From the NCBI GenBank assembly GCA_964036195.1, contig OZ038459.1, forward strand, positions 20,457,206 to 20,521,205: 64,000 nucleotides of DNA, given 5' to 3'. This DNA comes from Sphaerolaimus hirsutus. Its lineage: Eukaryota > Nematoda > Chromadorea > Monhysterida > Sphaerolaimidae. A model generated the notes under the pieces. That model worked only from the letters and a program-made list of their open reading frames with translations, did no database searches and was not told the origin of the DNA. Position numbers and translations under genes: made by a program. This document shows, piece after piece, positions 36,597-48,100 of the stretch (position 1 is the first letter of the stretch; each line of letters starts with the position of its first letter).

Positions 36597-36692
36597 ACCG
36601 TATTTCCTCGAAATACCCCCCCTCGTGCTACCCCTCTCTCGGGACCACTATGAAACAATCACCGCCCGGGGGGTATTTCGAGGAAATACGGT
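36597..36692. repeat. R3-family mini foldback, near-perfect
   Basis: ACCGTATTTCCTCGAAATACC is mirrored by GGTATTTCGAGGAAATACGGT. The total is 96 bp, flanked by ATAT on both sides. It is the clearest minimal form of R3 in the window. Confidence 0.75.
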
Positions 36693-36844
36693 ATATCATT
36701 ATTTTATCTGTGTGCATGATTTACAAAAGTAAATGTGTAACAATAAGTGTATTCAGGAAGAACAGACCCTCTACTTGCTTATTTTGTATACCATGTTCAT
36801 GCAATTGCAAGGATATTCAAAACGTTTCCCAAATAATGGGCCTA

Positions 36845-37186
36845 ATAGCTTGCAGACCCTGTAACAGACTCTGTTAAGTGTAAAAAAAACCTGTAAAATG
36901 TCATGTGTCATGTAAAAAACCATGTAAAGTGTTAAATGTCATGTAAAAGACCTTGTCGAGTGTCATGTGTATCCAAATCTCATTTTATCATATCCAAATC
37001 TCATTTTATAATATCCAAATCCTATGTTTTTGTAGCCAAATCTTATGCAAAAGAAAAAGATTTGGATACAAAAACATAAGATTTGGATACTCTATAATAG
37101 GATTTAGATACACATGGCATTTTAAAAGGTATTTTACATGACATTTGACACTAAACCGAGTCCCTTACATGACACATGACAATGTC
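36845..37186. repeat. Foldback of TCCAAATCTTATG and CATGTAAA words
   Basis: ATCCAAATCTCATTTT and ATGTCATGTAAA words on the left are matched by AAGATTTGGATAC and TTTACATGACATTTGACA on the right, with a centre near 37040. The same words fill the middle of the CAGGGTTGG elements at 37605 and 61281. Confidence 0.55.
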
Positions 37187-37435
37187 TACTGTATTTGCTT
37201 GAATAGTTCCCCCCTCAAATAATCCCGTCTGTAAGATGAATTTTTTTTACAAAAATGGCACATTTTTGTCTTAAAATCGCAAATCCCGTGAAATAACTTA
37301 ATAGAAAGATGCTCAAACATTTTGACGAAAGAATAATTCCCCCCTCGAATAATTCCCCCCCTCGAATAGTTCCCCCCTCAAAAAAGTCTGGCAAAATGAT
37401 AACCCCCCAGGGGGCTTATTCAAGCAAATACGGTG
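37187..37435. repeat. R3-family MITE
   Basis: Ends TACTGTATTTGCTTGAATAG and TTATTCAAGCAAATACGGTGA are inverted. The interior holds GAATAATTCCCCCC words. Confidence 0.65.
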
Positions 37436-37604
37436 ATTATAAAAATCTAAGCACTTTTTTCTGTGATGGCTTGCCATTGTTAACCGGAACTCTCTGCTGT
37501 AAAAGAACATCACAAAAAGAAGAAGACTTGACTCGATTAGACGTAATCATCTTGCGTCTTACACAAGTGAATAGCACTGCATTAGCATTGCTGCACTTCA
37601 GGAG

Positions 37605-38641
37605 CAGGGTTGGCAAAATCTCAGAAAAAAATAAAAATAAAATGGAATATTCAAGAATAAAATAAAATAAAATAAAATGGAAAATTTAAGAATAAAAATA
37701 AAAATTGTATAAAAATTCGAATTTTTGTAAAATTTTTGTAAATTTTTTGTAAAATTGTATAAAAATTTGTGTTTTTGTAAAATTGTATAAAAATTCATTT
37801 TTTTTTTGTAAAATTTTATCTCGTTGCTTGAGTTTCTACCTGTTTATTCATGGATATGGGAGCAGTCCCAAGTATAAAGTGTCAAATGTCATGTAAAATG
37901 TCATGCAAAGTGTCAATTGTCATGACAAATGTAAGGTAAAGTGTAAATTGTCATGACATGTAAAAAATAAAGTATCAATTGTCAAGCAAATTGTGTCCAA
38001 ATCTTATGTTTTATATCTAAATCTTATGTTTTGTATCCAAATTATGTTGTTGTTGAATCCAAATCTTATGTGAACATTTGGATACAAAAACATAAGATTT
38101 GGATACAATACATACTATGGATACAAAAACACAAGATTTGGATACACAATTTACACTTTGCATGACATTTGACATGACACTTGACATTTTGCATGACAAT
38201 TGACACTTTACTTTACATTTGTCATGACAATTGACAAATTGCATCACATTTTATAAATGTGCCCAGCACACTCCACTAGTCCTTCTACTGAAAATGCAAA
38301 CCATTCTTATCAATAATTGTAACTTTACACTTGCAGCTAGCTAACAATACATACTGCATGCAACTTTTGAAAAGTAAGGGAAAAATTTGTCACAGGTTTT
38401 TCATGTATAGGTCTTATTATAACATTTTTCTGGCCTTGCATGCATGATTCTGATTTTTTGTAAAATTTTTGTACAATTTTTGTAAAATTTTTGTAAAATG
38501 TGTCATTTTATTTTATTAATGACTTTTGGGAATAAAATAAAATAAAATAAAATGAAACAAGAATAAAATAAAAATAAAATAAAATTTTTATACAATTTTT
38601 ATACAATTTTACTAAAAGGAATTTTTATAAAACCAACCCTG
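37605..38641. mobile_element. CAGGGTTGG-family hAT-type element, copy 1
   Basis: The 1,037-bp element starts CAGGGTTGGCAAAATCTC and ends TATAAAACCAACCCTG. Perfect 8-bp duplications TTCAGGAG lie at 37597-37604 and 38642-38649. Subterminal DNA is AATAAAATAAAAT and TTTTTGTAAAATTG repeats. The centre is a TCCAAATCTTATG foldback. It has no ORF of note. Confidence 0.9.
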
Positions 38642-38660
38642 TTCAGGAGCAGCAAAATTT

Positions 38661-38855
38661 TTATGCGCTGGCGCTATTGGCGCTTGGCGCCAACATCCTC
38701 GGGCGCCATTGGCGCTTGGCGCCGTGTTCTAGAAAAGCGCCAAGGCGCTTTTGGCGCTTGGCGCTATTTTGCTGTGGCGCCACTGGCGCTTGGCGCTCGC
38801 ATGCCAAAAGCGCCATGGCGCTTGGCTCCAAAAGTCTGGTGCTTTTTACATCGCA
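38661..38855. repeat. GGCGCC-family MITE fragment
   Basis: Dense GGCGCTTGGCGC units end in GGTGCTTTTTACATCG, the family's right terminus with changes. The left terminus is absent. Confidence 0.5.
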
Positions 38856-38939
38856 ACATATTTAATATATAAAAATGTATTGTCAATCTACACATGCATA
38901 TTACTTTGTATTTGTGCCATTGGTTTCGTAGTCTGCCAT

Positions 38940-39720
38940 TGGTTTAGTATTACGCCAGCAAAATTTGCGGGGGTTAATTCGAGGGGGGGTTATTTCGTCA
39001 GAAATTTTCGTTAGGATGGTAGTAAAATGAATGCCAGAATGAATGTTAGGTAAATAGGTTTCAAATGAAGTGAAAGGGTGTGTGAAAATGCCAGAATAAA
39101 TGATCAAAGTTGCAATGGGTAGTAGGGAAAGTGACTAGGCACTCTCACTTTTACTTTAACACACCTCAAAACAATTTTCTGGGTACAAAATCGGAAAAAT
39201 ACTCACTTTTATTTCTTCCCGAGTAAAAATACAGGTATTTACATTTACTAACCTTTTATGCAGTATAAAAGTACAAAAATTGCTTACATTTTCTGTACTC
39301 AGGGGTGAGTAAAAATAAAATACTTCATGTTTACGTATACTTTTTAAAAAGTACAGTACTTTTAACAACCACTACACTAGTTTATGGCTGAAATTTCAGA
39401 AACTGATAAAACTGCTTCCAACACTAAATATGAGTGTCTCAGAATCAGTCATTTCTGATTTCCATCAACAGTGGTCAATAGATTCTTCATTTTGGTAAAC
39501 TCAAATGATTTATTAGTTTCCAGAATTTTGGCTATAAACTGGTATTTTGGCTGTAAACTTGTACAGTGAAAAACATGCTACATACACCTTAACGGTGTAT
39601 ATTCAGGAACAGGTCATACTATAAATACTTAAAAAGTTTACATGTTATTTAGCTCCATATTAGAACACTCAGATGATAGCCTCCAAACACAAGAGGTTTA
39701 TAAATCAACTAGTGAGTCAA
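38940..39720. repeat. R3 and R5 fragments
   Basis: 38950-39015 carries R3 interior words (GCCAGCAAAATTTGCGGGGG, TTATTTCGTCAGAAATTTTCG) without ends. 39365-39560 carries R5 words (CTACACTAGTTTATGGCTGAAATTTC, GGTAAACTCAAATG). No gene was seen. Confidence 0.45.
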
Positions 39721-39810
39721 TAAATGCCATTTAATCAACAGTGGGTACCTGGAATCTAGATTACAAATAACAATGATTCTCCTTGTTGTGAGACATCTGC
39801 ATCTAGATTC

Positions 39811-41037
39811 TCACCAATCAGCCCCACCCCCTCCTCCAGACTCATCAGCATTTGAGGGTTCATTGTCACCCCATGAGGCCCCAGCCCCACCCCCATCCCC
39901 TTCTGGTTCTGGGGCAGGGGGAGGGGTGGCACTGGCCACTGGGTTCAATGGGGGCACCCCAACCTGAATCATCTTCAGTTCAGTTCATCTTCGCTTTTGC
40001 CCATTTTTGTCTCAATTCACTTCACATTTGCCACTTCACTTCTCACTTCTCAATTTGCGGAACTGGCACCTGGTCCAGGTCCCCAAGGTGCTCTCATGTG
40101 GTGTACTGGTCCCGGTGTGAAGTCCCTGTTGTAACTGGGTGCATCCTAGTGTAGGATAGCATCTTGTCATCTAGGTGTATAAACACAGAATTTTTGAATG
40201 TGACTATGACTAACCTTGCAACATGGGCACAAACAATCCCTAAGTGCCTTGCAGCAAAAACAGCAGAGACAACAGCAACATAATAAGAGAACAATAATAC
40301 CAAATACAACCAATGGCCAAATAAATGATGCTGGCATGCCAGTATCATTATTTCTTGATGATTCAAAGAATGTTTCCTGCTGCCTGTAAATCTGAGTAAA
40401 TGTTCTTTCAGGAGTGGTTAGCTGTTTGTAGACTCTAGTAGATGATGGTTCAGTAGATGTCTGCTCTCTGGTACTACTATCACCTGGGTCATAATTTATT
40501 TGGGATGTGAGGTACCTGACACACCCAACAAATATCTAATAATCTGACAGTGAAGATCCCAAACTTGTGTATACCTGTATCCATAAGTTTTGAAAGAAGG
40601 ATGTAATGTTTTTCATCACACTTTGTTGTGTTTGATGTTGTGTTTGATGAGAAAATTTGTTGTAGTCAACATTTTTGATCATTAACTGTCAAATGTACAA
40701 TATTGTTGTGTGGGGCAGTTTGAATACAATAGTTGTACAAGTAGTATTGACTATCTGGCAACCAAAAGCTACTGACCAGTATGAATGAATCGACACTGGT
40801 TATGGCTGATGCCCAACAAATGAAAATTTGAACCATTGCTGTGATGAAATGAAACACTTAAATCACTTGATTCATCAATATTGATACTTAATTGACAGTT
40901 ATATCATAAATAGTATAGTGTTGCCCCACATGCATGATTTTTTCTGTGGAAATGTGGTTTAAATTTGTAAGAAGTGTTTTGTGTACCTTACTTCCCAATT
41001 AAATCAGGGGCCTGGTCTGCTGGTTGTTTGTTGTGAC
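39811..41037 (-). pseudogene. Gene B, 3' part (membrane and tail exons), separated from its 5' exons
   Basis: This is the tandem paralogue of gene A. Its rest of exon 7 is 40992-41037 (including the target copy GTTGTGAC), a small exon ends at 40575, the membrane exon is 40215-40483 and a tail exon starts at 40145. The membrane exon keeps WPLVVFGIIVLL and the Cys-rich run ending CPCCK. The tail reads DAPSYNRDF and stops at 40050, earlier than in gene A. Only the last part of gene A's Pro/Gly/Trp-rich tail survives at 39811-39967, with unrelated sequence at 39970-40080. An 18.4-kb insertion in exon 7 cuts this part off from 59480-61082. Unless something rescues it, the gene is broken. Confidence 0.7.
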
Positions 41038-41916
41038 TAGTGATGGAATGGCGCCATGGCGCTGGCGCCATTTGAGGGCGCCAAAGGGCGCCGCGCCATG
41101 GCGCCATTGGCGCTTGGCGCCCTTTTTCTGTGGCGCCCTTGGCGCCTGGCGCCCACTTTCTGAAAGGCGCCATGGCGCCCTTGGCGCTTGGCGCCCTTTC
41201 TCCGTGGCGCCCTTGGCGCCTGGCGCCCTGCCCTAAAAGGGCGCCAAAATGGCGCCAGCATGGTTTCAAGGTGAGTGCTGCGTGTATGAATAAAAAAGAA
41301 AAAACGGGTCTGTGAATGATCAAAATTCACTGGAAAATAGACAAAGTGGTGTGAGTGGATGTATACGTTTCATCCAATTTTTATCAGATGCGTGTAACGG
41401 ATCAGAAGCTGAGCATGATAGACCGGTGAACTTGCAAACTCGTAAATCAACGGATTGAAATTATCGGAATTCCGTTGTCGTCCGCTTCAAGAAAACATAA
41501 ATTGGAAAATCTATTTGATGTGCATTCATTGTTTTGTCGAATGAGAATTTTCAAAGTCTTTGAATTGAATTTCATGTGTGTGTGCGGTTTTTGCACAAAA
41601 GTTTGTTGCTAGTCTCATTTTTGCTGATTACATCCTGGAGAACATGAATAAAGAAGTGAATGTGTGCACTACAGTGCTGGAGAAGCATTTTTAGCACACG
41701 CAGGGTATTCTACTCGCTTTTTTATCATGGCGCCATTGGCGCCTGGCGCCCTTCTTTTCAATTGGCGCCATGGCGCCCTTGGCGCTTGGCGCCCTCTTTC
41801 CGTGGCGCCCTTGGCGCCTGGCGCCCACTTTCCGAATGGCGCCATGGCGCCCTTGGCGCTTGGCGCCCTTTTTCTGTGGCGCCCTTGGCGCTTGGCGCCC
41901 AGTTTCCGAATGGCGC
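41038..41916. mobile_element. GGCGCC-family hAT-type MITE, left portion
   Basis: Begins TAGTGATGGAATGGCGCC directly after GTTGTGAC (41030-41037). The other end (59424-59479) finishes TTTTCCATCACTA before a second GTTGTGAC (59480-59487). GGCGCC arms at 41045-41265 and 41725-41916 flank a core containing GGTTTCAAGGTGAGT, which is the reverse complement of the core in the copy at 24455-25385. The LTR element interrupts the right arm. Both portions minus one 4-bp duplication total 931 bp, equal to the other copy. Confidence 0.9.
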
Positions 41917-43593
41917 TGTAGGTAGAAATATGGCTAACTAATCATGCGTAGAAACGTAACGACAATTTTGCGCAGACACTCCGACGACTCGAGAACGACC
42001 ATGTACGACCGAATGACGACCCGCGGTGCACAGGGAAGTCACAGTGAACGTGCGGTTCGCTGTGCACTGCAAATCCGCCAACGAAGCCGCAGCCCCAGGA
42101 CGGTACGCCCGAATGGACACTACTGCGGCCATGAATTTATTAATTAATTTCTTTTCCGTTAATTACGTAATTATTTCCCGTGTGATGATAATTTTTCATT
42201 TCATGTTTCATTAAGTAAGCTAATTAAGTTACCCGCATTGTTAGTTAATTAAGTGACTACTTCCGTTTTTCTTTTAAATGCATTTACTAATATGTACTTT
42301 CGAATGTTATAAGTTTTAGGTTTTATCAAGGTTACATTTTTTGGTCAAAAGGGTGCAGTGTCTGAGAATGGGTTAGAAAGGCTTTAATGTTTCTAGTTAA
42401 GCTAACAGGTGTTGACTCGGTTAAATGCTTAGACGCCCCGATAGATAACATTCAGAAAATTCCCCGACCAAGTGCTTTTTACTTAGGACTAGGTAATGGG
42501 TGGAAAAGTGGCAAACGGCAATTATTGTCGGCATGCGACTGCAAGACACATGCAGAGCACAGTTTACAGTGAAGAGCACAGTAGTGCCAATTAATTATTC
42601 CCATCACCCAGGGTGATTGGTGAACTCACAAGTGCTAGTGTTTTGTGGCGCGTGTTCGGTCCCAAAGTTCCAGCCCTTACCCGGCAATGCAATAACCTTG
42701 AACAACCCCCGCAAATGAGCGTTCTTTCTGTGGCCTTGGTCGGGCGCGCTATAAAATATTTTCACCTAAAGGGGCGCAGGTTGATAACACGTGTCACACC
42801 ACCTGCTCTCGACTGTACCGTAACCTCTGAATAGAAACCCAGTTCTCGACACTCACCTACGAGATAAATTGTGTTTTAATTACGTCAATGGTAATTACAG
42901 TTACTTTACGCTCGGTTTAATTCATATTTGTACCCGTTTTTATTTAATTAGATCTTTTTCCCGCATTTAATTAATTTACTTGTGCCTTGTACGCTATGTT
43001 TACGGTTTTCCAGTGATCATTGAATTCGCCTTATTATTTCGCTTATTATGGTTAATTGTTGTGTCTTTGATTTAGTATTCATTTCGTTTATGGTAGATTT
43101 TGGTGATTATAAAACGCGCTGATTTTACATTTTTTCACCCACTAGAGGCTATACGACTCACTTGAGCTATTGTGAAATTGACTCTGACTATATTGCTAAA
43201 TAAAGTTCCCGTGAAAACCAACTTGGTCCCCCTGAAGCATACTAACTGCTTAAATTTTAATTTGAATTTTATTAATTTCGGCTTTACTTTAATTACGGCT
43301 TATTAACAATTAATCGAAGTAAACCGCCGGCAGCAGTTACGAAAAAGGATTGGTAAGTTGCCGTGTCCGTCCTCAGGAACTGTCAGGACCCCAAGGGGTA
43401 CTGGCGCCGTTCCTGATTTGCGTGTAAAATCCCCGTACCATAAAAACAATTATTTATTTAATTACGCACGCAATTAGAAGCGCAAAGGGACCGGAATTTA
43501 CAATTCTCTGCCGCGGCAAAATTCGACGAGCGGCGTATTTTTGTGGTAAAAACGGAAACTAGTAAAATTAGTAAAAACGTAAAATATCTGACA
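41917..43593 (+). repeat. 5' LTR
   Basis: 1,677 bp, from TGTAGGTAGAAATATGG to AAAATATCTGACA. Candidate promoter TATAAAA at 43108-43114 (another at 42750-42756), and AATAAA at 43199-43204. These would put the transcription start near 43135 and the R end near 43220, leaving a U5 of about 370 bp. A strong splice-donor-like TG|GTAAGT sits at 43353. Short ORFs in the LTR repeat exactly in the 3' copy and are not taken as genes. Confidence 0.92.
43108..43204 (+). promoter_or_regulatory. LTR promoter and polyadenylation signals
   Basis: TATAAAA (43108-43114) and AATAAA (43199-43204) are 85 bp apart, the spacing expected if R lies between them. The same pair is at 58938-58944 and 59029-59034 in the 3' LTR. 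This is inference from motif and position only. Confidence 0.45.
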
Positions 43594-43595
43594 AC

Positions 43596-43613
43596 TGGTA
43601 GCGTAGCGAGTGG
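43596..43613 (+). other. Primer binding site candidate
   Basis: TGGTAGCGTAGCGAGTGG begins two bases after the 5' LTR. It starts with TGG, the complement of a tRNA CCA end. I cannot name the matching tRNA. Confidence 0.6.
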
Positions 43614-43708
43614 TTTCCTAAGCAAGCCATAAAGTTTTCTGTCTGGGGCGCCTGATCAACGCCTCTACAAAAAACGGCTTCACGGATAACGAGTCACCCC
43701 AAAGGGAA

Positions 43709-45163
43709 TTGAGATCGAGGGGGCCAGCAAGCTTACAAGGGGACACCATAGAACAAGTTTGGCACGCTGCGTTGGAGAAGCAAAAACAAGCACGAAGGCG
43801 CGCGCGACAACAGAAGGCTGGGCAAGAAGTGGACGCACAACTTGCTGCAGCAGAGAGTCAAGCAGGAGACAGTGAGTCGAACGATTCGGTTAACCCTGAA
43901 ACAGAAGCGCCGGAAGCGCTAGAGGAGAGTGAAAGTCAACGCTGGTCTGGACAGACAGCTGAGGACACCCCGGTAATCAGATTATCAACGGTTGAAGGCG
44001 CAGGGCCTGCGCCAGACAGTTTTAGTCAGTGGAAGACGCCAGCTGTACCGGCAGCGGCACGGCAGCTAACGTCCAGCGCAGAAACTGAAGAAGCGCCTGG
44101 GACAAGCAGACAAGCTGCAGGAAAGGAAGCAGGAAAGACAGGTAAGTGGTCTAAGCTTCGGAGGACACTGGGTTGGAGCGCGGGCAGCTCATCCATATCG
44201 CCTGGAGTGCGATCGGGTTCTGAAGTCGGTTCAGACGGATACGTTGGTGACAGCGAGCCTCTAGGGCAGCCGTCGATTCAACGTGATTACCCTTTGATTG
44301 CAGCTGAGCTGGGAGCTACTGCAGATCAATTTCCCGTGATTGAAAATACCGTAGCGGAATTACTGGAGACAGCGGCGCAGAGCGGAGACACTTCCCCGGC
44401 GCTGCAGTTAAGCCCACCGAAGAGCACTTCGACGCCGAGAGACGTGTCAGGTAACAGCAGTCGGAATTTATCGAGCGACCAGTCGAGATCGCAGAGCGCA
44501 ACTGCAAAGGCTAGACGCCAGTTAATTAAGACTGAAATTTCAAGTAATCCCCCCGTGATAATTATTAGCAGCCCCGCAAGCAGAATGACAAACAACGGCG
44601 CGAACCAGACGGCGGCTCCGGCGCTGGAAGACAGGTACGCAAAGGTCACTAATGCGGACTTAATTTACCAAGCTACCATAATGGATCTGGACCCGGTGCA
44701 AACAACGCCAACCTGTGCACAATGGACACCTAAAAAGGCATGTGCAGCTGCGAAGAAATGGGCAAACATGATGAGTCAGGCGAGACCGGTTGGTGCTTTC
44801 TCACAGAATGGTGAACCAGGGGACTTGCGTATGGTGACACTAATTAAAATTGCTATGAATTTATGGGGAAGTGACCCAGTCGCCGAGATACCTAGGGTGG
44901 AACATTACTTGCAGGAATTCGAAGCGCACCACAGCGTACATGGCGATGATATAGTTGACCTGACAACTGCGTACCAGCAGCATAATCAAGCTCTACAAAA
45001 TCAGAACGCGACGCTGGGAGGAAATTCACCGGCCAGTGGCCAGCAGCCGATAGTGCTGACCAATGGTCAAACAGCGCCTTTACAGTCATCAACGGTACCA
45101 GCGGCGCCCCCGTCGGCAGCTGGAACAAACCAGGTGAGAACTGTTACGCAGCGACGCGCTTGA
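43709..45163 (+). CDS. Retroelement ORF1, N-terminal Gag-like region ending at an in-frame TGA
   Basis: 484 codons from the TTG at 43709 to the TGA at 45161-45163. The frame is open from 43622, but the first ATG codon in it is internal (44585), so initiation must be at a non-ATG codon, at that internal ATG, or upstream by splicing. The protein is Ala/Ser/Glu-rich and probably disordered for about 290 residues. A more ordered part follows (about 305-410, with WTPKKACAAAKKWANMM and a VEHYLQEFEAHH helix-like run), then a Gln/Pro/Ala-rich end. It has no cysteine-knuckle. The next ORF continues in exactly the same frame after the TGA, so ORF1 is probably the amino half of a Gag made by readthrough, or a separate structural protein. 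CAG|GTAAGT at 44141 is a possible donor. The family is not recognised. Confidence 0.65.
   Translation: MRSRGPASLQGDTIEQVWHAALEKQKQARRRARQQKAGQEVDAQLAAAESQAGDSESNDSVNPETEAPEALEESESQRWSGQTAEDTPVIRLSTVEGAGPAPDSFSQWKTPAVPAAARQLTSSAETEEAPGTSRQAAGKEAGKTGKWSKLRRTLGWSAGSSSISPGVRSGSEVGSDGYVGDSEPLGQPSIQRDYPLIAAELGATADQFPVIENTVAELLETAAQSGDTSPALQLSPPKSTSTPRDVSGNSSRNLSSDQSRSQSATAKARRQLIKTEISSNPPVIIISSPASRMTNNGANQTAAPALEDRYAKVTNADLIYQATIMDLDPVQTTPTCAQWTPKKACAAAKKWANMMSQARPVGAFSQNGEPGDLRMVTLIKIAMNLWGSDPVAEIPRVEHYLQEFEAHHSVHGDDIVDLTTAYQQHNQALQNQNATLGGNSPASGQQPIVLTNGQTAPLQSSTVPAAPPSAAGTNQVRTVTQRRA
45161..45163 (+). other. In-frame TGA between ORF1 and the Gag-Env-PR ORF
   Basis: The reading frame is open on both sides of this single TGA (43622-49984). 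Context is CGCT TGA TCC. It may be a readthrough stop, as known between gag and pol of some retroviruses, or a disabling mutation. Confidence 0.7.
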
Positions 45164-48100
45164 TCCCGCTCGCCGGCGTCTTCAAGAAGCTCGTCAGCTA
45201 CATCTGAAGTGGCGCGGCCCACGGACCCGGGACAAAATTGGCAATTAGAACAAAGCAACGCGGCGGTCATTACAGCCCTAGCACAACAATGTGGATATTT
45301 TCGCGGCAAACCAAATGAGGGTTTCAGGGACTGGAGAAGGAGCTGGGATACGGTATGTGATGCGCTGCGCATAAAATTACAGGAGCGGAAGCCGCTGGTA
45401 AAATTGTTTTTGAAAGGCAGTGCCAGAGCCATTTTCAACACTCGATACAGGGAATTGCGTGACCTGAATTACAAGGACATGATGCAGGCACTGGAGAAGT
45501 TCTATGAAAACCCAAATGACAAACATCATGCACAAAGAGAGATTTTTGAGACGCGACAGGGCGCAGATGAGTCGGTACTAGAATGGGCGGTACGTTTGGA
45601 AAAATTAATAAAACGCGCCTATCCAGGCATGGGTCATGAAAAACGAGGTGATACATGCATGATAAAATTTCATGGAGGGCTGAGAAATGAAATTCGGCGA
45701 AATGTACCTGTCACGGCGTCTATCACTTGGAAGGAGATGGTTGACAACGCACGTGCACAGGAGAGCTTTCTGGAAGCAGAACAGAGCCAGAATAAGGGAG
45801 AAAAATCCAAACAGGATGTGGTTGCCAGCGCTACAGACAAGGTAATGGACAGGTTGATGGCGCTAAACATGCCCGCCATGGCTGGACTGCCGTCCCAGGC
45901 CGACAAGACGTTAGAAACAATGGAACAGAAAATGACTGAGAGTGTTGCCAAATTCGACTCTGTGCACCAAGAGATAGCGAAGAAATTAGCGCAACTGGGC
46001 GCGTTGGAAGGTAAACTTTTGGGATTGAATAGGGACCCCCCTAAATTGCCCCCACGAAAATTTGACAAAGGATGTTGGGAATGTGGCTCTGAAGAGCACA
46101 TCAGATATGAGTGTCCCAAACTAACTCCAGAACAAAGGGAACAGTATTTCAAAAGGAGCCGCGGCGGCGGAGCATCCAGAGGAAATGGACGTGGGCGCGG
46201 CGGAGGACAACGTGGTGGCTATCAGAGAAATGATCAAGCCCAAGCGATGCAGCCAGGTATGATGCCCATGCAATACGCATATCTGCAGTGGCAACCAGCT
46301 CAGCCGATGCCTGTGCAGCCGGCGCAGACGGTACAGAGGGCTAGCGATATGAACATGCAACCGCAGATGATGGCTTATCAAACGCCGCCAGCTAATTGGA
46401 TGGCTATGGGACCGGATGGGCGCATGCAACAATATAACATGCAACCGGTACAGGTAAGCAATCCCCACGTAGAGTCGCTGAATCCCACGCGAGTGACCAG
46501 TACGACTGGAATGACCATGCATGTGCGCGAAGATGATCGCTGCATGATGATACGTCCCGTTAATAAATTAATCCCTGTGATGCAAGGCTTGGAATTAGAG
46601 GCAGATGAACCTGACGAACTGGTTCCAGAGTCACCCGAAGAACAACAGCGCACTACGGGAATGCATGTGCTCGCGCAAGAGCGGGAATTCTGGATCAAAC
46701 CATGGGCATACATGCGAACCGAGAAAGGTTACTTGTTTCGAACTACCTGGCTGGCCTTTCTACGCAGGATTGGAATGCATGATTTGAGAGAAACGGACTG
46801 TACGTTGTGGCCTAATTGCCCTGCAGACGACCACTCGGACACGCTGACTGAGGTGCCCTTGGATGTGCTCATGAACATCAGCCTGGACCCGTTTTTGTAC
46901 GCCACGCCGGCCGCCCTGCCGCCACGTACTGGCTCCAGCAACCAGATAGACAGGTATATGGGTTTTCTGTCTACTGAGGAAGGGGTGCGCCCCGCGCCGC
47001 GCGCATATTCAGAACCCCCCTACATGCCTCAGGTCGCACAGTCGCTGTTTTTCGTATTGGCAGTTGGGTTAATTATAATGGGATTAGCCTTTTTGCCGGG
47101 CGCGGGCGCAACTACCATGCCCTCGTTTCCACTGCTCTGCAGTGACTTGACGGATCACTACGATTTATACACGTACCCCCCCCTACCAAATTGCACGGCT
47201 ATTGTTGACACTACGGCGTCATTAGAACGGCCACGAAAATTAACACTGACAATATACAAGCGAAACATGGTAGAATACCGTGCGGCAGCGCACAGGTGTG
47301 TGGCCTCTACCAGAACGGCAAGGACGTATCAGAACTTCTGGGGCGACGTAACGCTGGAAAAATTTGATTCCAACCCCCGAGCTGTGGGCGCCGCTGAGTG
47401 CGAAGGCATGATTAAATATCATAAATGCAACAATGGGCCCATGACCCCTGTAAGTGATCTGGACAACGCATGGGACACCCAATACCCCACCAATGTTAGC
47501 TACTCAGGACATGGATTGTACTGTTGCAAATGGGTGAGTAAAACGACGCCACACTGCGGGCTATTTCGAGGGGAAGTACGAATGAGATATGGAGCCAACA
47601 CCATGCAAAGCACGCTGGGTGAGGTTAGTAAGTGCAATTACGAAATGGGCACATGCACGCTAGAAGACGGCAGCCAATTAACATGGAAACCGAACCCGAA
47701 AGCGGAATGCCCTTATGAAAAATGGCGCGAAATGCATGGACGCATTAGACAAGATATCTGGTTAGCCGATGATCATACACTATCACTGTCTTTCAGAGCA
47801 CATGAAGAGGTTGAATCATGCGGCATCAAACTATGGAAATCGGATCAGGATATAGTAGTGGCCCCATTTGAAAAGGCAGTGATTCGAAGCGTCAGACAAA
47901 AACGAGCGCAAGGGCGACCCACGCTGGGAATAGTGAGCGCAGGCCAATTAGCAGCCAGCATGCAGGCGGTATACGAAACAGCAGAACAAACTATGCGTGC
48001 CCAGGCCGTAGCCACATGCAAGAATGTGCAACACTTCCAAGAATTTGTGCGCCTGGCTATGAGTGAACACGCTACTACGACAGCCCGCTGGTACATGAAT

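Noticed and set aside
36960..38250. CRISPR-like array of TCCAAATCTTATG repeats
   Set aside because: Repeats are irregular, face both ways around a centre of symmetry and lie inside a hAT-type element in eukaryotic DNA.
36376..38855. Single composite GGCGCC element spanning 2.5 kb
   Set aside because: Left and right termini are of the right type, but their flanks (GGTAAGAT-like and GCAACATA-like) do not match as a duplication.
41938..42834. Short ORFs inside the 5' LTR (and identical ones at 57768-58664)
   Set aside because: They repeat exactly because the LTRs repeat; none has a recognisable motif and LTRs are normally non-coding.
43709..45163. ORF1 as an independent host gene
   Set aside because: It lies inside the LTR element after the primer binding site and shares the frame of Gag across one stop codon.
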